Shown here: piece after piece, positions 48,108 to 58,405 of the stretch
Layout: each line of letters starts with the position of its first letter
How positions within the stretch are numbered: the stretch's first letter is position 1
Assembly: GCA_009193035.1 (NCBI GenBank)
Contig: SWDT01000141.1
Coordinates: 1 to 64,000, forward strand
DNA length: 64,000 bases
Origin: Halicephalobus mephisto
Lineage: Eukaryota; Nematoda; Chromadorea; Rhabditida; Panagrolaimidae
Reading direction: 5' to 3'
Notes under the pieces: generated by a model
The model's input: only the letters and a program-made list of their open reading frames with translations
Told to the model about the DNA's origin: nothing
Databases searched by the model: none
Program-made: the position numbers and the translations under genes

Positions 48108-49384
48108 TCAGAAGACGTCGGGCAAGGCACTTTTGAGGGAGAAGGCGGCCTTGTGGAGGGGGTCTTCGGGGTCGTAGGTGCAGAGACAGGTCCTGGCAAT
48201 CCCCGGGAAATGTTTATTTTTGGAGTAACAGATCGGGACTGACCCCGGCAAGCAATGGAGACACAACTGAAAGTGGAAAAATATTATTTAAAAAATTAAA
48301 CATTTTTATGAAATTTTTGAATTAATTTTTGGAGGCTTAAATTTAAGTTTAGAAAATTTCAAAAATTTTCGAAAAATTTAAAATTGGATTTTTGGAGGAT
48401 TCTGAAGTTTTTATATAATTTCGAAAGATTATAAAAATTTTAAAAAAGTATTTATGAAATTATGAATATTTCGAAATCCTCTCCTGGATTCTGGAGCCTT
48501 CCACAAGATTTCCGTAATCTTCTGCGAAATTTCAGAAAGTTCTAGAAACTCCAAAAAATTTCTCACAGATTCTAAGTCGTCAGAAACTTCCATAAAATTC
48601 TCAAAAATTTCGAAATATTCTACAGTACTCTAAAAATTTACAAAATTTTGAAAATTATTTTTATTTTTAAAATTTTCTACAGTACTTTGAAATTTTTTAA
48701 AATCTTTATTTTTATTCTTAAAAATTTCGAAATATCCTACAGTACTCTGAAAACTTGCAAAATTTTGAAAATTATTTTTATTTTTAAAATTTAAAAATTT
48801 AAAAATTTTCTACAGTACTTTGAAATTTTTTAAAATCATTATTTTTATTCCTAGAAATTTCGAAATATCCTACAGTATTTTGAAAATTATCTCTAAATTT
48901 TTGAAGATTTAAAAAATTAATGAAATTTATTGTTTCAGAATTTTCCAATTTTGGAAAACTTTGGAATTTTAATTATAAAAATCGAAAATTTGAAAAAACT
49001 TACTTGATCACAAGCGACGGTCTTCGAAAATTGGGGGATGACGATTCTGAAGTCCCTGATTTCACACAGATGATCCACAAATTTTTTTTGATTTAATTTT
49101 TTAAAAATTTTTTGAAAATTGGAATTAACAGGAATATTATTTAATAAAAATTCTTCGAAATTTTCATCAATTTTAGAAAAAAGATATTCTTCTTCGAGAT
49201 TACTGTAAGCCTTGAGGACAATACTAACTTCAAATTCGTCGATGTTTTCTTTTTTGAAATGTCCGATGGAAGCCAGATCGGGACACACGAAATCCCATGA
49301 TCTTTTAATTTTTAAAAAATTTTTTATTTTTTCGTTCGAAAAAATTAAATTCGGAAAAATTAAAAAAATTAAAAACATTTTCAT
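48108..49384 (-). CDS. small secreted cysteine-containing protein
   Basis: Exons 49004-49384 and 48108-48266 join in phase to 179 residues. A signal peptide (MKMFLIFLIFPNLIFS) is clear. The mature part has Cys pairs around FVCPDLAS, DHLCEIRD, VACDQ, then a Cys-rich second exon (LCLHCLPGS, PICYSK, RTCLCTYD). The last exon is GC-rich at third codon positions, unlike exon 1, which sits in AT-rich sequence. I do not recognise the family; the disulphide-rich end suggests an extracellular effector or matrix protein. The intron (about 740 bp) is filled with AT repeats carrying TCTACAGTACT. Confidence 0.68.
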
Positions 49385-49549
49385 TTTTTTTAAATTATTG
49401 AAAAAAATTAAATTTCGTTAATTTTATATTTTTTTGAAAATGAATCAGATTGGAATTTTGTTTTTTATTTTTTTTTTGTTTTACTCATCCGATCATGATT
49501 CGATCATTTTCAATTTTGGTAATTTAAGATAAATATTTCTAAATTAATA

Positions 49550-49790
49550 AATTTAAAAAAATCAAAAATAATTAAATTTAAAAAAATCAAAAATAAGTAA
49601 ATTTAAAAAAAACAAAAATTAATAAACTTAAAAAAATCAAAAATAATTAAATTTAAAAAAATCAAAAATAAGTAAATTTTAAAAAATCAAAAATTAATAA
49701 ACTTAAAAAAATCAAAAATAAGTAAATTTTAAAAAATTAAAAATAAGTAAATTTAAAAAATTTAGAAAATTAAAAATTAATAATTTTTTT
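49550..49790. repeat. AT tandem AAAAATCAAAAATAAGTAAA
   Basis: About eight short units upstream of the secreted-protein gene. Confidence 0.7.
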
Positions 49791-49859
49791 TTAAAATGTA
49801 TTTGAAAAACAGTACTATTTAAGTTAGTAGTTTGGACTTACTTGGTTTTTGAAATCAAA

Positions 49860-50290
49860 AATGATCTTCAAGTTGTAGCACAGAAAGTTCGACTTTTGAC
49901 CTCGAACTTTGTCCACTTTTGTATCAAAGTTTGAGTTCGAAGTTAATAATTAAAGTTCAACATCAAAGCTAATAGTTACAGTTCGAAGTCAAAGTCGGAG
50001 GTTAAAGGTCAACATCAAAGTTAGAGGTCAAAGGTCAGCATCAAAGTTGATAGTCAAAGTCGGAGGTTAAAGGTCAGCATCAAAGTTGATAGTCAAAGTC
50101 AAAGTTGATAATTAGAGTTTGAAGTCGAACTCTAAGTTGGTAGTCAAAGGTCAACATCAAAGTTAAAGGTCAAAGTCAAAGTTGATAGTCAAAGTTGGAG
50201 GTCAAAGGTCAGCATCAAAGTTGATAGTCAAAGCTGAAAATCGAAATCCGACATCAAAATTGACTCGAAATTCAAAGTTGAAATTTGAAC
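49860..50290. repeat. satellite with nuclear-receptor-like half-sites
   Basis: Units of about 40 bp (AAAGTTGATAGTCAAAGT, then GGAGGTCAAAGGTCAGCATC), the reverse complement of the family at 9.18-9.98 kb. Two perfect AGGTCAAAGGTCA direct repeats occur (50025-50037 and 50199-50211), with several one-mismatch versions. Confidence 0.8.
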
Positions 50291-50689
50291 TTTTCGTGTT
50301 GAGACAACTTTGTAAATTTTTTCTGTTTCAAAAAATATATTTTATCTTGTATAAGTCGGAATTTAAATCTTGGAGTTTTTTGAATTTTAATTTTTTAATC
50401 GATTTAAAATAAAACGTTTAAAGTTTGATCTCGAACTGTAGCCACAAACTTCGACGAAACGGAACAATGAATTTTTTCGGAAAATTCGTCAATTTCACGT
50501 AAACCAAAAATTAAATTTTCGTCTTTAAAAAAAACGAAAAAAGTTCGGCCGGTCCATCTGTATCATGTCAATCTAGTAATTAACCTGTATTTAATTTCGT
50601 CTGTTTCGAAATAAATTTCCAATTTTCAGGTCTCTAAAAAGACCGACATCAAAATCAAATTGAATGTCTACACAAAATTAAATTAGCCA

Positions 50690-51240
50690 GTCTAATGTTG
50701 CAAGCACACTGCAGAATTTTAAGTTTTTATAAACAGAATCATAAACATGTTAACTTATCTGTCCGAATGTTACAAGCAAACTGCAGATTTCGAAATCTTC
50801 ATAAATTTATATATAAAAATCTCCCACTATCTGTCGGAATGTTGCAAGCACACTGCAGATTTTGAAATCTTTACAAATTTAACTATAAATAACTCTCGTC
50901 GATCTGCTCAAATGTTGCAAGCAGATTGGAGATTTTGAAATGTTTATAAATTTAAATATAAAAATCTTCCTTTATCTGCTCAAATGTTGCAAGCAAACTG
51001 CAGATTTTGAAATCTTCACAAATTTTTATATAAAAATCTTCCACTATCTGTCGGAATGTTACAAGCAGACTGCAGATTTTAAAGTTTTTTTATAAATTTA
51101 ACTATACATAACTCTCGTCGATCTGCTCAATTGTTGCAAGCAGATTGCAGATTTTGAAATCTTCATAAATTTATATATAAAAATCTTCCACTGTGTGCTC
51201 AATTGTTGCAAGCAAATTGCCGATTTTTATGTCGACTTGT
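50690..51240. repeat. minisatellite, TTGCNNGCAA family, copy 3
   Basis: Eight units of about 68 bp with CTCAAATGTTGCAAGCAAAC, followed by TGCAGATTTTGAAATCTT. Same orientation as the 2.06 kb array. Confidence 0.8.
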
Positions 51241-51399
51241 TTATAGACCTTGGTGCAGGAAATCAGAAAAAATGGTCACAAAAAATTCGGAGATTCTGAT
51301 TTCGGAAAATTCTTAATTAAACAATTAAATTAAAATAGTTTTTTAAAATTTAAAACAGTACGAATTTAGAACGAAAATTTGCAATTTTGGATTCTGGAG

Positions 51400-51990
51400 G
51401 TGGATAAAAATTTCAAAAATTCAAATTAAAACAAATTTAAAAAAGTTTATTTTAAAATTGGAAAATTAAAAATTTTCGAAAATTCGCAGAAAATTTCTTA
51501 GAAAAATTATATTTCAAAATTAAAAAAATTTAAAAATCTAAAATTTGGAATTTTCCATAAAATTTCGAAAATTCGTGTCGAGAAAATTTCATAAAAAATT
51601 ATATTTCAATTTTTCCAAATAATATAATTTTAGAATAAAAATCTGAAAATTTTCAAAACTACCTGAAACCTAAAATTTTTGAATTTTTTATGAATTTTTG
51701 GAAATTCGTGTCGAGACAATTTTTGAATAATATTTATTTCAAATCAGAATTTTAAAAATTTTCAAATTTTCAGAATCAAGTGAAAATTTTTTAAAAATAT
51801 CAGAAACCTAAAATTTTTGAATTTTCTATAAAATTTCGAAAATTCGTGTCGAGACAATTTTTGAATAATATTTATTTCAAATCAGAATCCTAAAAATTTT
51901 CAAATTTTCAGAATCAAGTGAAAATTTTAAAAAATTTCAAAAATATCAGAAACCTAAAATTTTTGAATTTTTATAAAATCTTTGAAGTTT
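51400..51990. repeat. tandem repeat with AAAATTCGTGTCGAGACAAT
   Basis: Three to four units of about 130-150 bp, each containing the CGTGTCGAGAC word and CAGAATCAAGTGAAAATTTT. Confidence 0.75.
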
Positions 51991-52012
51991 TTTCTGAGAT
52001 GCTTTTTTGGCG

Positions 52013-52133
52013 ATGTTTAATTTAAATTTTCGTAATTATGTGGTTGGAAAAAACACACATGACCATCACGTGTCCCAGATTTTTGTCGAAGAGATTGCCG
52101 AGAAATCGATATTTGTCCGAAAAAGCGTCTTTC
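52013..52133 (+). other. possible upstream exon or short ORF
   Basis: ATG-started open frame of 40 codons with protein-like composition (VSQIFVEEIAEKSIF), ending at a TTTC|GTAAGC donor. Joined to the next acceptor it runs into a stop before the phosphatase ATG, so it is more likely a 5' UTR exon with a uORF or an unrelated fragment. Confidence 0.25.
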
Positions 52134-52260
52134 GTAAGCTAAAAAACCATCGAATTTTGTAATTTTTTATTTAACATCGTCAAAAATCCGATTTTTATTT
52201 TTCTAATTTATTCAAAATTTAATTTTTTTAGAAATTTCAAAATTATTTTGATTTTTAAAA

Positions 52261-54901
52261 ATGAATGAAATTGAAAAAAATGAAATTCTTCAAAATGGAA
52301 GAAATCCGAAAAATAAAAAATTGATTTTCGCTCATGCCATCTGGAGACACGGAAAACGGAACCCGATGATGACCTACGAAAACTCCCTCACCAAAGAAGA
52401 GGATTTCGTTCACGGATTAGGGGAGTTGGTTCATGTAAGTCCATTATTGCTAAAAATTCAAATTTTTAAATAATTTAATTATAAAAATTTTTAAATAATT
52501 TAAATTTTTAAATAATTTAATTTTAAAGATTTTTAAATAATTTAATTTTCTAAATTCTGAAATAATTTAATTTTAAAAATTCTGAAATAATTTAAATTTT
52601 TAAATTCTTAAATAATTTAATTTAAAAAATTTTTAAATAATTTAAATTTTCAAATTCTGAAATAATGTAAGTTTAAAACTTTCGAAATAATTAGAATTTC
52701 TAAATTCTGAAATAATTTAGATTTAAAAATTCCGAATTAGAATTTTGCAAATTTCGAAATAATTTTACTTTTTTACTTTTTAAGGAAGGAATGATGGAAC
52801 ATTACGTTTTGGGAAAAAGATTGAGAGAAAGATTCATCGAAGAAACGGCTTTGGTGTCTCCTGTCTACATCTCGAAGGAAATCCACGTGAGATCCACTCG
52901 AGTAAACAGAACTATCGCAAGTGCTCAATCTCATTTTTTGTCTTTTTATTCTGGATCTGTTCCTGGTCGAGATCATCCTGTCGATGAAGACTGGCCAGGG
53001 AACTTTTTCCCTGTTCCTGTCCATGCAAATTCGGACCCCGGTGATCCCCTGGTGCTTGCCTACGGCTGTGAAAAGGCCAAAAAATTCCAAAAAGACTTTA
53101 TTTATGAATCTTCTGAATTCAGAAAATTCATCGAAAAAAACAAAGAATTTTTAAAAGAATTAATCGAAAAAACCGGACATCCGGAGTACTTGGGAGTCTT
53201 CGAGACGAACGAATACTGTATTTTCAAAGTCATCGGAATCTGCGACGCTGTCATTCAAGAGTGCCTTCTGGATCTTCCGAGGCCTTCCTGGACGGACGAA
53301 CTCTGCGAAAAAGCCGACTATTTCGTTGATGAATATTACGCTCAAATATTCGGCCTCAGGGCAAGTCCGGAAATACAACTCCAGGCCGGGAAGATCTTCG
53401 GAGGGCCGATCCTCTGGGAGATCATCAACCGATTCAAGTACATCCTCGGGATCGATCGGGACAAGATAAAATTAAAGGACAAAATTCCCCAAAAATACTA
53501 CGTTTACTCCGCCGTGAGTTTCTTTACAGAATACTGTAGGAGTTTCCAGAACCCAGGAGCAAATTTTGAAGATTTTATAGGATATTCTGAAAATTTCTGT
53601 AATGTTGTAGGGATTTCCAAGATCTTTTAGCATACTGTAGGACCTTACAGAACTTCATAGAAGATTCTGAAGGCTGTGGAAATCTTGTAGAATATTCTGA
53701 AGACTTTCACAAAGCTGTGGAAATTTCTAAAATCCCTAAACATCCTGTAATGCTTCCAGAATGTAATAGACGAGCTTCTGAAGGTTTTGGAGACTCTGTA
53801 GAAGGTTTTAAAAGTTTCCATAATGTTCTGACAACTTCTAAAATCCTCCCAGCATACTGTAAAACTTCCGGAATCCAGGATGAGCTTCTGAAGGTTCTAG
53901 AAATTTTGTAAAAAATTTTATAAGTTTCTATAATGTTCTGACAACTTCTAAAATCCTCCCAGCATACTGTAAAACTTCCGAAATATAATAGACGATTCTG
54001 CAGAGTCCCAGAATTCTCCAAGAAGTTCAAAACATTTCCATAATGTTGTATGAACATCTAGGGTCTTCTACAGTACAGTAGACGTTTCTAGAAATCTGTA
54101 AATTACCCCAAAATTTACCATAAAATAATCTAAAATTTCAGGTTTCTAGAATCTCACAGAAAATTTTAAAATCTTGTGTAAATTTTTCGAACATTTCAAT
54201 ATTCTGTAGAAACTTCTAGAATCATATTTAAAAATTTCAAACATTCTAGAAAATTTAAAAATTTCATTTCAAAGTAATTTCACAAAAAAAATTAATTTTT
54301 TAACTTTTTAAAGTTTTTTATATTTTTTGTTTTAATTTTATTTAAATTTATTTTTTGTTTTTTTAAAGTTTATTTAAATTTATTTTTAATTTTTTTGAGT
54401 TTACTTAAGTTTATTTTTTTTTTATTTTTGTTTTTTAATTTTTTTGAGTTTTTTTAATTTTATTTAAATTTATTTTTTTTTGAGTTTTTTAATTATATTT
54501 AAATTTTTTTTTGTTTTTTTTTGAGTTTTTTTAAATTTATTTTTTTTATTTTTTTTTGAGTTTTTTAATTATATTTTTAGCATGATACGAGTATCATTCA
54601 ATTGTTCACAGCATTGGGTTTCGGAAAAATCGGATTTGACACGGTGAAAAGACCCCAGACAGCAGATGCGGTTACTGTAGAGTTGTGGCAGGGAGAAGAT
54701 GGATCTACTGTCGTCAAAGTAAGTCAGGAAAAATGGGTTAAAGATTAAATTTGATTTTAGCTTTTTTATTTTCGGAAAGGCTGTGATGACCCGATTGACA
54801 TGAGCAAGATGGTCACGGGCTGCGAGGACACCGAGGAGGGCTGTTCCCTCGAGGACTTCATCAAGAGATCCGACATCTACAAGCCCGATGAAATTCTTTA
54901 A
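52261..54901 (+). CDS. histidine acid phosphatase family protein
   Basis: Exons 52261-52434, 52785-53513, 54581-54718 and 54761-54901 join in phase to 393 residues. The catalytic RHGxRxP motif is RHGKRNP at residues 29-35, and the HD motif is H302-D303 (AHDTSI) at the start of exon 3, both intact. Further family features: GMMEHYVLGKRLRERF, EIHVRSTRVNRTIASAQ, and a C-terminal Cys cluster (GCDDP, TGCEDTEEGCSLEDF) as in lysosomal acid phosphatases. Unlike most relatives it has no signal peptide: the first 20 residues are charged and Asn-rich. An acceptor-like TTTTTTTAG lies 35 bp before the ATG, so either the start exon is trans-spliced and the enzyme cytosolic, or an upstream signal exon was missed. 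Confidence 0.88.
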
Positions 54902-54949
54902 AAAAATTAAAATCATTTTCGCCAAAAACGAATAACAACGTTCCAAAAA

Positions 54950-55165
54950 TTCATTTTTTTTTTTAAATAATTTTAAAATTCATTTTTTTAAAAATAATAA
55001 TTTTAAAATTCATTTTTTTAAAATAATAATTTTAAAATTCATTTTTTTTAAAATAATAATTTTAAAATTCACTTTTTTAAAATAATAATTTTAAAATTCA
55101 TTTTTTTTAATAATAATTTTAAAATTCATTTTTTTTAAAAATAATTTTAAAATTTTCTTAAAATA
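54950..55165. repeat. AT tandem TAATTTTAAAATTCATTTTT
   Basis: About eight units of 27 bp directly downstream of the phosphatase stop. 55165-55440 is AT-rich without features. Confidence 0.75.
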
Positions 55166-55439
55166 AACTTTTTTTATATTTTAAAATTTTATTTAAAAAA
55201 TTTTTTTAAATTTAATTTGTGTAAAATTTCCGCAAATAAATTTTTTTAAAATGAACTTTGTTGAAAATTACTTAATAAAAGAGTTAAAATTATCCACGAA
55301 TTTAATTAGATAAAAACTGCTTAAAAATCCCGAAATTTGGTTTAATTTTATTGTAAAGTACGGTATTTAAAAATAGAAACAGAATCTCTAATTGGTTTAT
55401 GACGAAATGTGAATACGAAAAAATAGTTTTGTACTGAAG

Positions 55440-55695
55440 TTAATACATCAGTTAACATCAGGATCAAATTCGCAGGTTGCTTGCAATATTGAGGTAGATT
55501 AGTCGATATTAAAATGGAAATTTGCATGCAATGTACAAGCGAGCTGATCGATATTAGGATCAAATTTGCAGATTGCTTGCAATATTGAGGTAGATCAGTC
55601 GATATCAAATTTGAGATCTACTTGCAATGTACAGGTGAGCTGATCGACATTAGGATCAAATTCGCAGGTTGCTTGCAACATTGGACCAAGTTAGT
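55440..55695. repeat. minisatellite, TTGCNNGCAA family, copy 4
   Basis: Four units of about 58 bp with GGTTGCTTGCAAYATTGAGG and GATCGATATTAGGATCAAAT, reversed relative to the 50.7 kb array. Confidence 0.75.
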
Positions 55696-56120
55696 TATTC
55701 TAAAAACCCGCAGTTTGTTCGGAATGTTTGAATTAATCAAAGTTAAAATTTGTAATTTCTTCGTAGCGTTAGGTCAGGTTGATCTATTCAATTATTGCGT
55801 CAAATACGAATTCAACTTTAATTTTGATGTCGATCCCTTCGTAGACCTTGGTACTGATTGATTATATTATCTAACGGTCGACATTTAGAAAGATGGAACC
55901 GTTAATCGGAGAACCTCCACAAAAACGTGCATTTTCTTATCCGAAGGAAAATTGTAAAGGTCACGTATACTTTGATCCCGCTGAACCGAAATTTCTTCCT
56001 TTTCTGTTTATCCTTATACAACTTCCGTAATTTATTCATTTTCCAAACTTTCTCTCACATAATTAAAAATACATTAAATTTCAAACTTAAATAACGCTTA
56101 AGTTTAAAGTTTAAGATAGA
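55640..56120 (+). repeat. direct repeat, copy 1 (partner 61500-62175)
   Basis: From GGTTGCTTGCAACATTGGAC through AACGGTCGACATTTAGAAAG to the TTTCTCTCACATAATTAAAA end, this matches 61500-62175 almost base for base. The partner carries an extra 230 bp that resembles sequence at 56220-56460. 56120-56950 is otherwise unique and AT-rich, with no supported gene. Confidence 0.8.
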
Positions 56121-56955
56121 CATTTAATTTTTAAAATTTATTTAAAAAGTATTTTTTGTGAATGTTACTTTAAAAAATTTGAATTAACGATTTTGGTTTA
56201 TTTTTTCGATGAATTTCAATAATGACTAAAATTCTGTGTTATCAAAGTTGACCGAGTTTGAGGTCGAAGTTGAACTCTTGATGTTGAGACACAACTCACG
56301 GATCATGTTCGGATTTACGAAATCCAGATCTCAAACACTATTAACTTACGTAAGATAAAAAACAAAGTTTCGAAACAGAATAAATCTATAATAGTTGTTT
56401 TAACACAAAAATTTAAATTTCAACTTTGAACTTTGGCCGTCAACTTTAATAAGAAGCACAAAATTGTCGAATTCGAACTTTCAAATCAAACTAAATCGAG
56501 TTCGGCTTAGTTCAATCCAATTTTATAAAACGCGTATTGAAACTTTAGTAAGGAAACGGTTGTCTGTGTCACAGCTCATTAATCCGTCCAAAATGACGAA
56601 TCCATAAATTTCTAATTTTTCGTGTTAAGACCACCGGTTTCTTATTTTTAGAATTATTTATCACTAAATTTACTTCTCGTTGTTACTTAATTGTTACAAT
56701 ATATTTTAGGTTTTTTCTATTTTCATACTTAATAGTAGTTATTTCTATTTATTTTCTCAGAAATGTATTCAGTATATCCTTTGTTATCGTGATTTATTTA
56801 GCTACGAGATAATGAATGTTTTTCAGTAAAATTCCATATATCGATTTGTAATTTCAGGTCAAAAGTCAAGTGCCTAGTGACAGAAGTTGATTAATTACCA
56901 GTGAATCATGTTTAATTTTGAACCAAGGACTTGAAAAAAACCGAAATATGTAACG

Positions 56956-57306
56956 ATGAAGCCGAATTTTTGGATATCTGTTTTTACGTTGTTGACGAGC
57001 ATTAGGTAAACTGACCAATTGTTCGGAACCACTATTAGTTACATTATTACGATCGTATCTGTCAGTCCGAGTGGCCTACGTACTGATGACGAAGTAGATA
57101 TCGCAGAAAAGGTTTATCTAATAAGATATCTAAGGCACAATACAAAATCTATGTCGAACTCGACACACGCAACAAACGTAACAAATCCGGCCAAGAGAAA
57201 CTGTATGTTCCCTTGTCGGTGGCAAGGAAATCCGTTAGGGATCAAGTGTTCCTTATTTATTTTTAAAAAATCTATTCAGGATCTAACGTTCCTTATTTAT
57301 TTTTAA
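56956..57306 (+). CDS. possible small secreted protein, two exons
   Basis: Exons 56956-57005 and 57066-57306 join in phase to 96 residues. Exon 1 encodes a short signal peptide (MKPNFWISVFTLLTSI) and ends AG|GTAAAC; exon 2 follows CTGTCAG. A TAATTTCAG acceptor 98 bp before the ATG could be a trans-splice site. The mature protein has two N-glycosylation sequons (NST, NVT) and three cysteines (RNCMFPC, IKC). The end runs into a tandem repeat, and a second frame of exon 2 is also open, so the C-terminus is doubtful. I do not recognise the family. Confidence 0.4.
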
Positions 57307-57450
57307 AAAAATCCGTTAGGGATCAAGCGTTCCTTATTTATTTAAAAAAAATCCGTTAGAGATCAAGCGTTCCTTATTTATTTTAAAAAAATCTGTTTAG
57401 GATCAAGCGTTCTTATTTCTATAAAATCTGTTCAGGATCTAACGTTTCTT
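57225..57450. repeat. tandem repeat AGGGATCAAGCGTTCCTTAT
   Basis: Five units of 43-45 bp (AAATCCGTTAGGGATCAAGC), overlapping the end of the possible secreted-protein gene. Confidence 0.8.
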
Positions 57451-58405
57451 GTTGGTTGTGTTTTCTACTAAGAATGAAGTACTCGATCCAACAATTACAA
57501 TTGTGATAGTTGCCAAATTGAGGCAATTCTTCTCGAATATTGACGAGATACATTGTAGCTCATAATTTAAAACAAATCTAACAATATTGAAGTAAAAAAC
57601 CAATCTTTTCTGTTTCTAAATAGTCCATCTGTTATAAAAATGTTAAAAACAAATTTTTACTAACAATTTGAAAAACTAAATATTACTGAAAATTTTTGTT
57701 TTAAAACAAAAAATGAGAAATTTATCGGTTCGCCATTTTGGACGAATTGAGACATAAACAGTCGTCACCACGTTGAAATTTCGGGTGCTATCTCATGATG
57801 GAGTCATTCCAGTTAAAATTGTGAGAGTTCAAAATCAAAAAATTACTCTAGATAAAACTAGTCTTCTTATTTTTTAAATAATTTTTTACTTTTCGTTTTT
57901 ATCACGAATTTTTCGGGAAATTTATTTTTATAAAAATAATAGTTTTTTAATTACTGAACTTATGTGAGATTTTTTTCTCTGAAAATTAAAAAAAAAATTC
58001 TGAATGGTTATTCGTCCAGAAGTAGTCAATTTTCGGAAATTAATTGTTTTGGTAGACTACATACAGTATCTTCTAGATCCTAAATCATGATCAGGAATGT
58101 TCCAGTAAGTTGGTAGAATCGGTATCTCGCCGTAAACCGGGTTAATCTTTTCCTAGATGAACACCGTCATGTATGTAGCGTTGTGCGTCTCAACTTCTCC
58201 CGATGGCAGCCAGAAATGTGAATCAACGTAATCACGAGCTGAAGATATATGACAGAAAAAAGTTAAACGAGAGATTGAGAACCTTTTTGCAAATCCCGAT
58301 ATTCTTCTGAATGTAGTTGGAAACGCCCCAGAAGTTCGATGTGAAGAATCTCCGAAATTTAAATACCGTCTTTTCGCTCATTTTAAAAGACAATTGTCTT
58401 CAAAC
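57451..58405. other. intergenic, upstream of the MLT-10-like gene
   Basis: Unique sequence, less AT-rich from 58030 on. Short frames are open on both strands (a 33-codon minus-strand start at 58381, a plus-strand start near 58159), but none has consistent splice partners. The region probably holds the promoter. Confidence 0.35.
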
